Positions 43,512 through 50,675 of a stretch of 64,000 nt of DNA are shown piece after piece (position 1 is the stretch's first letter; every line of letters starts with the position of its first letter). This DNA comes from Gracilimonas sp965227215 (GTDB lineage: Bacteria; Bacteroidota; Rhodothermia; Balneolales; Balneolaceae). The position numbers were made by a program, and so were the translations under genes. The notes under the pieces are model-generated. The model did not search any database, was not told where the DNA came from, and was given only the letters and a program-made list of their open reading frames with translations. The stretch is from assembly GCA_965227215.1 (NCBI GenBank), contig OZ245729.1, forward strand, positions 3,100,001-3,164,000, written 5' to 3'.

Positions 43512-43919
43512 ATGCCACTTCCATCACGCTTGCTGATTAAAAGTTCACTTATTTGCTTGTTCCTTGGAGCACTGATAGGAACATTTTTGCTCATTAACAA
43601 AGCACTTCCAATTCATCCGGCTGTTTGGGCGCTTCTTCCGGTTCACATTGAGCTGATGATATTCGGCTGGATCATTCAGTTTACGTTAGGGGTAGCTTAC
43701 TGGATTTTACCCCGGTATCTGAAGGGTGAGGCGAGAGGGAACCGACTCCTTGCGTACCTCATGGTCGTGGTTCTTAACCTTGGAATCTGGTTAATGGTTC
43801 TGGCAGAATTATCCCAAGCCGGTAATCTCATGCACCTTGTTGCACGGGGGCTTGAGTTTTCAGCCGTAATATTATTTATCAGCCTGCATTGGCAAAGAGT
43901 TGTAAGCTTCCGTAAATGA
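43512..43919 (+). CDS. Small four-helix membrane protein, heme-copper-oxidase-like half (B)
   Basis: A 135-aa paralogue of the preceding protein: start LPSRLLIKSSLICLFLGALI, then PVHIELMIFGWIIQFTLGVA and YWILPRY. The shared pattern is H...GWI.Q...G..YW.(L/F)P. The two may form a heterodimer carrying heme or copper. The role in NO or nitrite handling is inferred from the neighbours only. Confidence 0.5.
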   Translation: MPLPSRLLIKSSLICLFLGALIGTFLLINKALPIHPAVWALLPVHIELMIFGWIIQFTLGVAYWILPRYLKGEARGNRLLAYLMVVVLNLGIWLMVLAELSQAGNLMHLVARGLEFSAVILFISLHWQRVVSFRK

Positions 43920-43924
43920 GTGCA

Positions 43925-44311
43925 TTAAAGCTTCTCAATAACCCGCTTCAGCATATCCTGCACTTCCTTGGCAACATCACCTAATTCTGCGTTTTCAATA
44001 GCCTGCATTGATGCAACAGGATCGACGGCAGATACCTCAACTTCACCGGAATCATGCTGCTGAACAATTACATTACAGGGAAGCATTAATCCGATATGCC
44101 CCTCGGCTTGCAGTGCTTTATAGGCATTAGGTGGATTACAGGCTCCTAAGATTCGGTAGTTCCGAAAATCCACATCCAGTTTCTTTTTAAGTGTATCCTT
44201 AATATCGATTTCAGTGAGCACGCCAAAGCCTTCCTCCTTTAAAACGGCTGTAGTTTTTTCAATGGCATCATCAAAAGAAAGATTGAGTTTTTTACTAAAA
44301 TGATAAGACAT
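43925..44311 (-). CDS. DUF302-family protein
   Basis: A 128-aa protein matching DUF302: the start SFDDAIEKTTAVLKEEGFGV, then TEIDIKDTLKKKLDVDFRNY, LGACNPPNAYKAL and GLMLPCNVIVQQ. DUF302 proteins are often found with sulfur, thioredoxin and metal-stress genes; their activity is unknown. Cytoplasmic, last gene of a minus-strand group with thioredoxin. Confidence 0.85.
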   Translation of the reverse strand: MSYHFSKKLNLSFDDAIEKTTAVLKEEGFGVLTEIDIKDTLKKKLDVDFRNYRILGACNPPNAYKALQAEGHIGLMLPCNVIVQQHDSGEVEVSAVDPVASMQAIENAELGDVAKEVQDMLKRVIEKL

Positions 44312-44356
44312 GGTAAGTAAGGTTTAATTTGAATTTAACTTAACAGTTCATTTCGT

Positions 44357-44686
44357 TTATCGTGATTGAGTCAGTTTCTGTTCAATAATTTGCTTTAACT
44401 GAGGCATTTGAACTACCCCGGCTTGTTGCCAAATAACTTCACCTTTCAGGAAAAGAATGAGGTTTGGAATACCTCTTACCTGATACCGAATAGCCACGTC
44501 AGGATTGCGCTCGGTATCAATTTTGATAATGTTTAATCGGTCTCCCATTTCAGACTTCAGCTGTTTCAGAATAGGGGGCATCATTTTACATGGGGCACAC
44601 CAATCAGCGTAAAAGTCAACTAAAACAGGAGTTTCTCCTTTGATAAGTTCAGAGAATGGTTTCTTTTGTGTGTCGTTACTTTCCAT
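44357..44686 (-). CDS. Thioredoxin
   Basis: A 109-aa thioredoxin with the active site DFYADWCAPCKMMPP near residue 31 and the cis-Pro region VRGIPNLILF. No signal peptide, so it reduces disulfides in the cytoplasm. Six bases after the small membrane protein gene. Confidence 0.92.
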   Translation of the reverse strand: MESNDTQKKPFSELIKGETPVLVDFYADWCAPCKMMPPILKQLKSEMGDRLNIIKIDTERNPDVAIRYQVRGIPNLILFLKGEVIWQQAGVVQMPQLKQIIEQKLTQSR

Positions 44687-44691
44687 AATTT

Positions 44692-44943
44692 TTATTTAAT
44701 CTCGGTAAAACTTGGTTCTTTGGGGTTATTAAGAGAGGTTTGGCTTTTACTTTCAGGAATTCCGCAAGATGGAGAAACCATACAACCCCTATTGGTTACT
44801 GCCTGAAGAAGGAAGAAAGCGGCTACTATCCCGGTTATAAGCTCCCGGTCAATAATAGCCAGTGTGGCAAAGAATACAGCAATACCAAGGGCCACCCACC
44901 GCATGGTATGCCAGTTTTTGAATAATGAAATTTTACTGCTCAT
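44692..44943 (-). CDS. Small two-helix membrane protein with CxxxxxC tail
   Basis: An 83-aa protein with two helices (MRWVALGIAVFFATLAIID; GIVAAFFLLQAVTNRG) and a C-terminal GCMVSPSCGI. It resembles small YgaP/DUF2892-like proteins that usually end in NxGCC..GC and pair with thioredoxin. Possibly a membrane partner for thioredoxin-linked sulfur transfer; tentative. Confidence 0.6.
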   Translation of the reverse strand: MSSKISLFKNWHTMRWVALGIAVFFATLAIIDRELITGIVAAFFLLQAVTNRGCMVSPSCGIPESKSQTSLNNPKEPSFTEIK

Positions 44944-45021
44944 ACTTTTTGATAGTCGTTTAATATGAGGGTAATGTTAACCCGATTTCAGGAGGAGAGA
45001 GAAGTTGTTATAACAAGTGAG

Positions 45022-45050
45022 GCCGATATTAAGATTGATATCTTAATCGG
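45022..45050. repeat. Palindrome CCGATATTAAGAT-TGAT-ATCTTAATCGG
   Basis: An inverted repeat with one bulged base upstream of the small membrane protein gene. Its core TTAAGA-N6-TCTTAA resembles the Rrf2 operator halves but with a spacer shorter by two. No T-run, so a terminator is unlikely. Confidence 0.4.
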
Positions 45051-45091
45051 AAGCTTTGAACTACTTCAAATAATAATTGTATCCGAAGGTT

Positions 45092-45598
45092 TCAGTGATT
45101 GATAGTATCAATTTTTGCTGTTTTTAAGCAAAGAGTAAGGGTTAAACCATAAGCCAGATGCATGCATAACCCGGCAATAATCATAAGGCCCGGAAACCAG
45201 GTGTTGGTATAAAAGACACCAAAATTCTCACCGGCAGCCAAAGCCACAAAAGGGGAGATTATTAGTCCGGCTACAACAGAGATAATTACACCGTAAATTA
45301 ATCCTTGCAGAATCCAGTTACCGGGAATCCGTTTCTGAAGAAAGGCCACCCAGATCAGGGCCAATAAAATACCGCCAATATTATAGGCCAGGTTTCCAAA
45401 CATAATGTGATAGGGATCTCCGGGAAGGGAGTGGTTGAAGCTTTCGGTTAGAATATAACCGATATCTATTGCAGGAAAGCCCATACCACCCAGCATAAAG
45501 GCAACCATGGCCATTACGAACGTTGCTATAAAACCCGAAATTACCGTTCTAATAAATACAGAAGACGACATAAAGCCTGAAATATTGATTTTAGCCAA
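45092..45598 (-). CDS. Unknown four-helix membrane protein
   Basis: A 168-aa protein with four predicted helices: IRTVISGFIATFVMAMVAFM, then LAYNIGGILLALIWVAFLQ, LIYGVIISVVAGLIISPFVA and GLMIIAGLCMHLAYGLTLTL. No family recognised with confidence. Located between the DUF3565 gene and the thioredoxin group, same strand. Confidence 0.6.
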   Translation of the reverse strand: MAKINISGFMSSSVFIRTVISGFIATFVMAMVAFMLGGMGFPAIDIGYILTESFNHSLPGDPYHIMFGNLAYNIGGILLALIWVAFLQKRIPGNWILQGLIYGVIISVVAGLIISPFVALAAGENFGVFYTNTWFPGLMIIAGLCMHLAYGLTLTLCLKTAKIDTINH

Positions 45599-45618
45599 CG
45601 TGGGATTATACTAAACTT

Positions 45619-45810
45619 TTACCTATCACACTTCTTGCAATTTAGCAGCTTTCCTAACCGAGATTCTCTGCCTTTTTTGGTCACTACCCAGGGCCGTAGT
45701 TGCCAGGGTGGATTATGCCTGACATGCTGGGTATGCCCACACTTCAATTCAGCGACCCAATCGCCGTGCTCATCTTTATGATATCCTGTTATTGGCTGCT
45801 TCATATGCAA
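45619..45810 (-). CDS. DUF3565-family small protein
   Basis: A 63-aa protein matching DUF3565 along its length: GYHKDEHGDWVAELKCGHTQ, then HVRHNPPWQLRPWV and GKLLNCKKC. The conserved Cys/His (CGHTQHVRH, CKKC) look like a zinc site. Function unknown; often near nitrite or metal genes. Confidence 0.8.
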   Translation of the reverse strand: MHMKQPITGYHKDEHGDWVAELKCGHTQHVRHNPPWQLRPWVVTKKGRESRLGKLLNCKKCDR

Positions 45811-45989
45811 AAGTTATAGTTATCAATCAAAAACAGGTAATCCTGTTAAAAAAAATACTGTATTTGAAATTCGAAATCAGAATCAACATAATAGGCTATA
45901 AATTTTAAGTTAAATAAAAACCAATACATAAATGATTTTAAAGAATAAACGTAAGTAAAGGGTTGAAGGAATCGTAATTAATAAAATTC

Positions 45990-46013
45990 ATTTAAGACAT
46001 CTTCATCTTAAAT
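45990..46013. promoter_or_regulatory. Rrf2 operator upstream of nirK, distal
   Basis: ATTTAAGA-CATCTTCA-TCTTAAAT: both halves perfect, spacer 8, equal to the site before the Rrf2 gene. Located in the divergent region between DUF3565 and nirK, 91 bases before the nirK ATG. Confidence 0.72.
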
Positions 46014-46057
46014 TCATAAAACACGCCTAATATAAGCTCAAAGAACATTCACAACAT

Positions 46058-46081
46058 ATAAAAGACAAAAAACTCTTAAAA
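46058..46081. promoter_or_regulatory. Rrf2 operator upstream of nirK, proximal
   Basis: ATAAAAGA-CAAAAAAC-TCTTAAAA: left half identical to the ric site, right half seven of eight, spacer 8. It ends 23 bases before the nirK ATG. Confidence 0.6.
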
Positions 46082-46104
46082 CAATAACTCAAAATTACAC
46101 AACT

Positions 46105-47229
46105 ATGAGACATTCAAAATTAATTCTTTCCTTGTTGTTCGGCTTTTTATTTACCGGCTTGGCTTTTGCACAAACTGCCGAATATACTTTGGATGGCATG
46201 ACCTTCGGTATGCCGGAAGCTGAAGTATTCACAGAAGATTATGACGGTCCTCCCGTTGTTGGAGACTACGTTACTCTACTGCCCAACCTTAAGCCTTTAG
46301 ACTACGAAGGCAACAAACATCACGAGGTTAGAATCGATATCCTGGTTCAGGAAATTGAAGTAGCCGAAGGGGTTCGTTATCGTGCTTGGACATTTGGCGG
46401 AACCGTACCCGGCCCGGTACTTCACGTTAAAGAAGGGGATCGGATTACATTCACTATGAAAAACCGGTCGAATGAAGAAGTAACTATTACTGAGCCTTCA
46501 AAAGGCGGCTCCCCATTTATGCAACAGGTAGCTGAAAATCCTTATCAAAAGAATAAGTCGGCCATTATGCCTATGCCACACTCAATGGACTTCCACGCCG
46601 GAACGGTTGCTAAAGATGACAAATGGAGAACAATAGGCCCGGGCGAATCTATTAAGTTTGACTGGATTGCAAACTATGCGGGCTCTTACATCTACCACTG
46701 TGGTACCCCAAGTGTTCTTATGCACACCGCAATGGGGCAACATGGTGTAGTTGTAGTATCTCCTAAAGACGGTTACCCGACCGACTACGAAGTTGACCGT
46801 GAATATGTGATCGTACAATCCGAGTACTACCTTGAAAGAGGTCCCGGTGAATTGTATCAATATGACTTTGAAGGTGCTTCAAACCGACAGCCCTCACACG
46901 TTGTATTTAATGGACACCAAACCATTATGCACGACCAGCCTCTGAAAGCTAATGCCGGCGAGCGCGTACGCTTCCATTTCTCTAACAATGGTCCGAGCGG
47001 AACTTCCAGCTTCCACGTAATTGGCGGTATCTTTGACCGTGTATGGCTGGAAGGACACCCATTCAACGAAATGCGAGGAATGCAGACTGTACTTGTTGGT
47101 GCTTCCGGTTCAGCTACTCTTGATATGATTGTGCCCGAAGAAGGCAAATATATCCTGATTGACCATGAGTTTGCTGATGCAGAATTAGGTGCTACCGGAA
47201 CGCTTAAAGCAGGTCCTAAAAAGAACTAG
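46105..47229 (+). CDS. nirK: Copper-containing nitrite reductase NirK
   Basis: Reduces nitrite to nitric oxide in the periplasm. A signal peptide (LILSLLFGFLFTGLAFAQ) precedes two cupredoxin domains. Type 1 copper ligands are in MPHSMDFHAG (His) and YHCGTPSVLMHTAMG (Cys, His, Met). Type 2 ligands are the second His of MDFHAG, the His of YHC, and LIDHEFADAELGATG. The catalytic Asp (MDFH) and His (SSFHVIGG) are also present. The Cys-to-His loop is shorter than in Alcaligenes NirK. Length 374 aa is normal. Confidence 0.93.
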   Translation: MRHSKLILSLLFGFLFTGLAFAQTAEYTLDGMTFGMPEAEVFTEDYDGPPVVGDYVTLLPNLKPLDYEGNKHHEVRIDILVQEIEVAEGVRYRAWTFGGTVPGPVLHVKEGDRITFTMKNRSNEEVTITEPSKGGSPFMQQVAENPYQKNKSAIMPMPHSMDFHAGTVAKDDKWRTIGPGESIKFDWIANYAGSYIYHCGTPSVLMHTAMGQHGVVVVSPKDGYPTDYEVDREYVIVQSEYYLERGPGELYQYDFEGASNRQPSHVVFNGHQTIMHDQPLKANAGERVRFHFSNNGPSGTSSFHVIGGIFDRVWLEGHPFNEMRGMQTVLVGASGSATLDMIVPEEGKYILIDHEFADAELGATGTLKAGPKKN

Positions 47230-47290
47230 CAGATAACGAATAAAGTGAAGCTGATAAGCTCACTGATTTGAAATCCTGATAAAAGATACC

Positions 47291-47325
47291 GTAAGGGCGA
47301 ATTCATTTCGCCCTTACAATTTTTC
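47291..47325 (+). terminator. Terminator after nirK
   Basis: GTAAGGGCGAA-TTCAT-TTCGCCCTTAC followed by AATTTTTC. The downstream nirV gene must then depend on readthrough or its own promoter. Confidence 0.85.
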
Positions 47326-47334
47326 AATATTAAT

Positions 47335-48159
47335 ATGAAACCGATGAGATCCCAAAAGAATATAAGCCGCATTACCATTTGTGCCCTGACCGTGATGGTT
47401 TGTTATTTGGTTAGTTTGTTGAGTCCGGTGATGGCACAAGAGGATCGGGTTATGATTCCGGCGGGATCTTTTCATTCTATACTTCCTGAAGTGAAAGGAG
47501 AGCCAATTCTGGTGGATTCCTTTTATATAGATAGAACAGCAGTTACCAACGAAGATTTTCTCGGGTTTTTAAGGGACAACGAGAGCTGGAAAAAAGATAA
47601 CATACCTGCCGTATTTGCAGCTCAGAATTACCTTAGCTACTGGAAAGACAACAACCATCCCGGTCTTGATGAAATTGGAGAAAATCGTCCGGTAACACAT
47701 GTTTCATGGTTTGCGGCCAACGCCTACTGCTCCGATAAAGGAGGAAGGTTACCTACGCTAAATGAATGGGAATATTCTGCCCAGCTCATGGATTTTGACT
47801 CCATGCAGGAAATGAACCGGTTCAGTACCGAACTGATAGGTTGGTATTCAAGTGTGGACGCCAAAAACATAAAAGCCGTCGGTTCCACCGGTATAAAGAA
47901 CCGGCATGGAGTTCAGGACCAATTCGGATTAATTATGGAATGGGTGGAAGATTATAAGCCCATTATTGCAGATGAGCTTTCCCTGGATTGTGGTACAGTT
48001 GGGAGATTGCAGCAACTTGGGAACATCTACAGTTACGCAGCTTCCATTCGGTATATCACCCGGATGAGCTTCAACCCCAAAACAACAACGGGTATGGTGG
48101 GCTTCAGATGTGCTTACGATATCAGTGATTCCGAATCATCTATAAATAAAGAACTATGA
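47335..48159 (+). CDS. nirV: NirV-like formylglycine-generating-enzyme-fold protein
   Basis: A 274-aa protein with a signal peptide or anchor (ICALTVMVCYLVSLLSPVMA) and the FGE-sulfatase fold: MIPAGSFHS, VDSFYIDRTAVTNEDFLGFL, RPVTHVSWFAANAYCSDKGG, RLPTLNEWEYSAQ and the end MVGFRCAYD. NirV genes of this fold commonly follow nirK. The catalytic cysteine pair of true formylglycine enzymes was not seen, so it is probably not a sulfatase activator. Confidence 0.8.
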   Translation: MKPMRSQKNISRITICALTVMVCYLVSLLSPVMAQEDRVMIPAGSFHSILPEVKGEPILVDSFYIDRTAVTNEDFLGFLRDNESWKKDNIPAVFAAQNYLSYWKDNNHPGLDEIGENRPVTHVSWFAANAYCSDKGGRLPTLNEWEYSAQLMDFDSMQEMNRFSTELIGWYSSVDAKNIKAVGSTGIKNRHGVQDQFGLIMEWVEDYKPIIADELSLDCGTVGRLQQLGNIYSYAASIRYITRMSFNPKTTTGMVGFRCAYDISDSESSINKEL

Positions 48160-48764
48160 GAACACTAATTATTTTGTCCGCTTTTATGTTGAGTTCCTTT
48201 TCGCTAATGGCTCAGCACCATCACGGTGAATCCGCTACGCTAAAGGCTGAAAAGGTGTCGGAACATTCTCTTTATCACCTGAATGCAGAGTGGACCACGC
48301 ACCGAAACGAATCTCTGACCTTAAGCCGGTTTAAGGGAGAACCGGTTATTGTTGTGATGTTTTATGGGAATTGTACTCAGGTTTGCCCGATTCTGATTCG
48401 GGACGCATGGCGGTTGTATAATTCCGTTGATGAGTCGATGAGAAGTTCTGTAAACGTGTTAGCTGTTTCTTTTGATCGTGAAAATGATTCCCCTGAGGTA
48501 CTCAAAAAATATGCCGACTACGAGCAATTGAATATCGATGGGTGGCATTTTGTAACCGCTAAAGAAACTGACATCCGAAGCTTAGCCATGATGTTAGGAG
48601 TGCAATACGTGAAACAAAGCGATGGTGAATTTGCCCACTCGAATCTGGTAAGTGTATTGGATACAGAAGGGAAAGTAGCCGTTCGTGTTGAGGGGCTAAA
48701 TCAGCCCATGTCAGAAGCAGTGTCGAAAATTGAGGAAATGCTGAAGCATAACTCCATGCAATGA
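48156..48764 (+). CDS. SCO1/SenC-family copper chaperone
   Basis: A 202-aa thioredoxin-fold protein with a signal peptide (FMLSSFSLMAQHHHGES). Copper ligands: the CxxxC of NCTQVCPI and the distal His of FAHSNLVSVLD. SCO proteins deliver copper to cytochrome oxidase; here it probably supplies NirK or the cupredoxin. Overlaps nirV by four bases. Confidence 0.85.
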   Translation: MRTLIILSAFMLSSFSLMAQHHHGESATLKAEKVSEHSLYHLNAEWTTHRNESLTLSRFKGEPVIVVMFYGNCTQVCPILIRDAWRLYNSVDESMRSSVNVLAVSFDRENDSPEVLKKYADYEQLNIDGWHFVTAKETDIRSLAMMLGVQYVKQSDGEFAHSNLVSVLDTEGKVAVRVEGLNQPMSEAVSKIEEMLKHNSMQ

Positions 48765-49219
48765 AACGGTTGTACTCCATATCTATACTTCTATTTTTGG
48801 CAGCTTTTGAACCAGTACACGCCTTTCAGCAACTTAGTGTTGATACGCTAACTGTTGAAGTAAGAGGAACCGGTTCCGATGCCCGATTTGTGCCGGCACT
48901 AATACAGGTGAACCCGGATGATGTAATCAGGTTTAAAGTAGTGGAGGGCATGCATACAGTTACCGCATATCACCCCGATAACCGCAGACCTTTAAGAGTG
49001 CCTGATTCAGCCAAATCTTTTGATTCCGGGATGCTCACTGAAGGTGATGTTTGGTTCCTGCAAATCGACAAGGAAGGCACCTACGATTACTTTTGCTTAC
49101 CCCATGAACGTCTTGGTCATGTGGGGAGAATACTTGTCGGAAAAGATATGAAAGCTCAACCGTACGACAATGCTAAACTTCCCAAAGCTGCAGTAGAAAT
49201 TTTCACCTCATTTAAGTGA
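48761..49219 (+). CDS. Cupredoxin (plastocyanin/pseudoazurin-like) with unusual axial ligand
   Basis: A 152-aa periplasmic blue copper protein. After a signal peptide (ILLFLAAFEPVHA) comes a single cupredoxin domain: FVPALIQVNPDDVIRFKVV, the first copper His in EGMHTVTAYHP, and the C-terminal loop YFCLPHERLGHVG. In plastocyanin (C-S-P-H-Q-G-A-G-M) and pseudoazurin (C-T-P-H-Y-A-M-G-M) the residue eight after Cys is the axial Met; here it is His. Probably donates electrons to NirK. Overlaps the SCO gene by four bases. Confidence 0.82.
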   Translation: MKRLYSISILLFLAAFEPVHAFQQLSVDTLTVEVRGTGSDARFVPALIQVNPDDVIRFKVVEGMHTVTAYHPDNRRPLRVPDSAKSFDSGMLTEGDVWFLQIDKEGTYDYFCLPHERLGHVGRILVGKDMKAQPYDNAKLPKAAVEIFTSFK

Positions 49220-49232
49220 TATAAGAATATGA

Positions 49233-50675
49233 TTAGAGGGAAAGAGCTAAATCAAAAATTTGCAGAAGAGAGTCGTTGATAAAAAATAGTACCAGTAAGC
49301 CAATCGAAACCAAGGTGTGTAAGCCAATAGTCAGGAATAAATAAAGAGCTGTTCCCGGTCCGGAGCTGCGAGATATATCAAAAGCAGAGATATTGAAAGC
49401 CCAGCACCAGATCAGCACAAATAATGCACTAAAGAACAGAATAGTTGTAGACCCAAAGCCGGTAACGTATAACGTAACTAAAATGGTAACAGTAAGGTAG
49501 TCTAGAAAAAAGGTGCCGGAATACAGGTTCACGGCCTGACTGAAATGCTCCAGGTTTTTAGCTGGCAGGTAGAGCCAAATCAATGCAATAGCTTGGAAAA
49601 CCAGCGTTAGAATAACTCCGAGTGCAAAGAATGAGGCAAAGTTAACGCCGAGAATGGCAAAGGATGGCAGGTGATGAAAAAAAGCATCCAGGCCGGTTTT
49701 ACTCATGGAAGATTCAGCCGAAATATAAAATACCATCCCTGAAAATAAAGCATGTACCACCATCAAAGCTATTCCACCTGTTACTGCACGTTCACGATAG
49801 TGTAGGATGTCATCTACAAAAAACCGATGAGCAAGAAAATAACGCAGCAGCATGGGGCGCAAATAGGGCAGTAGTTTTAATAACACGGCTAAACCAAGCC
49901 AGAGAACAACCAATAGCAACACCATCCAGCTTTGAGAGCGGTTAGACTCATCTTCGGTTGGTAATGGTATTTTCCATTCCTGTGTTTGTTCATACTGAAA
50001 AAGACTTTCAGAGAACTCGGGATATGCTGAGAGGGCTTGAATGAACCACTTGGATCGCAAAAAGAAAATAATGCTCGACTTTTGATCAACTTCCTGTCCG
50101 AATTGCTTATTAAAATCGATGATATCGGTTCTTTGAAAAACAGAGTCTGAATAAAGGCTAGCAAATGGTTTATCCGGAGAGTTGAAGTAGGACCATTGCT
50201 TTTTGGCGTAGAAATAAAAGTCCTTGTTTGATCGGGCGGATAAGGAGTCCAGAATTGGAGAGAACGTATCGCTAAAATTTGGATGGGAAACCTGACTATT
50301 CTTCAGCAAGCCGATTGCTGCAATGTTCACATACGACCGGTAAAGATCGGTGGCCACTCTATATTGTTGTAGAAGGTCACTCCGGTGATTCCGGATTTCA
50401 TTCAGTGTTAGATAGGACTTATCCAGCTGTACGAGAACGGTAAAAGGAGACTCCCTGAGTATTGAAAGCATTTCCGGATTTACCGGATGATCTATTTGGA
50501 GATAATTAATGCCATGTTGGGCAAAAATATCCAGCTGATCGCCAGCCACTGCTGTATCGGCCGGATAATCCCAGACAATTCCCAGCGAAGGCTGCTGAGC
50601 CATGCTTTTGGGAGTGGTTCCCAGAAAGAGGCAAAGAAAGCTTAAGGCGAAAAGATATGTGGCCTTGGCTCTCAC
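49233..50675 (-). CDS. Unknown membrane protein with large periplasmic domain
   Basis: A 480-aa protein. A signal peptide (YLFALSFLCLFLGTTPKSMA) is followed by about 220 residues of soluble domain (LGIVWDYPADTAVAGDQLDI; YFYAKKQWSYF). Then come about seven helices from residue 250 (WMVLLLVVLWLGLAVLLKLL; GVILTLVFQAIALIWLYLP). The helical half recalls Yip1-like proteins. No known family was recognised. It ends one base before the miaB stop region, same strand. Confidence 0.5.
   Translation of the reverse strand: MRAKATYLFALSFLCLFLGTTPKSMAQQPSLGIVWDYPADTAVAGDQLDIFAQHGINYLQIDHPVNPEMLSILRESPFTVLVQLDKSYLTLNEIRNHRSDLLQQYRVATDLYRSYVNIAAIGLLKNSQVSHPNFSDTFSPILDSLSARSNKDFYFYAKKQWSYFNSPDKPFASLYSDSVFQRTDIIDFNKQFGQEVDQKSSIIFFLRSKWFIQALSAYPEFSESLFQYEQTQEWKIPLPTEDESNRSQSWMVLLLVVLWLGLAVLLKLLPYLRPMLLRYFLAHRFFVDDILHYRERAVTGGIALMVVHALFSGMVFYISAESSMSKTGLDAFFHHLPSFAILGVNFASFFALGVILTLVFQAIALIWLYLPAKNLEHFSQAVNLYSGTFFLDYLTVTILVTLYVTGFGSTTILFFSALFVLIWCWAFNISAFDISRSSGPGTALYLFLTIGLHTLVSIGLLVLFFINDSLLQIFDLALSL

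Noticed and set aside
47335..48159. Calling nirV a sulfatase-activating enzyme
   Set aside because: It has the fold, but no sulfatase gene is near, the catalytic cysteine pair is not seen, and it follows nirK.
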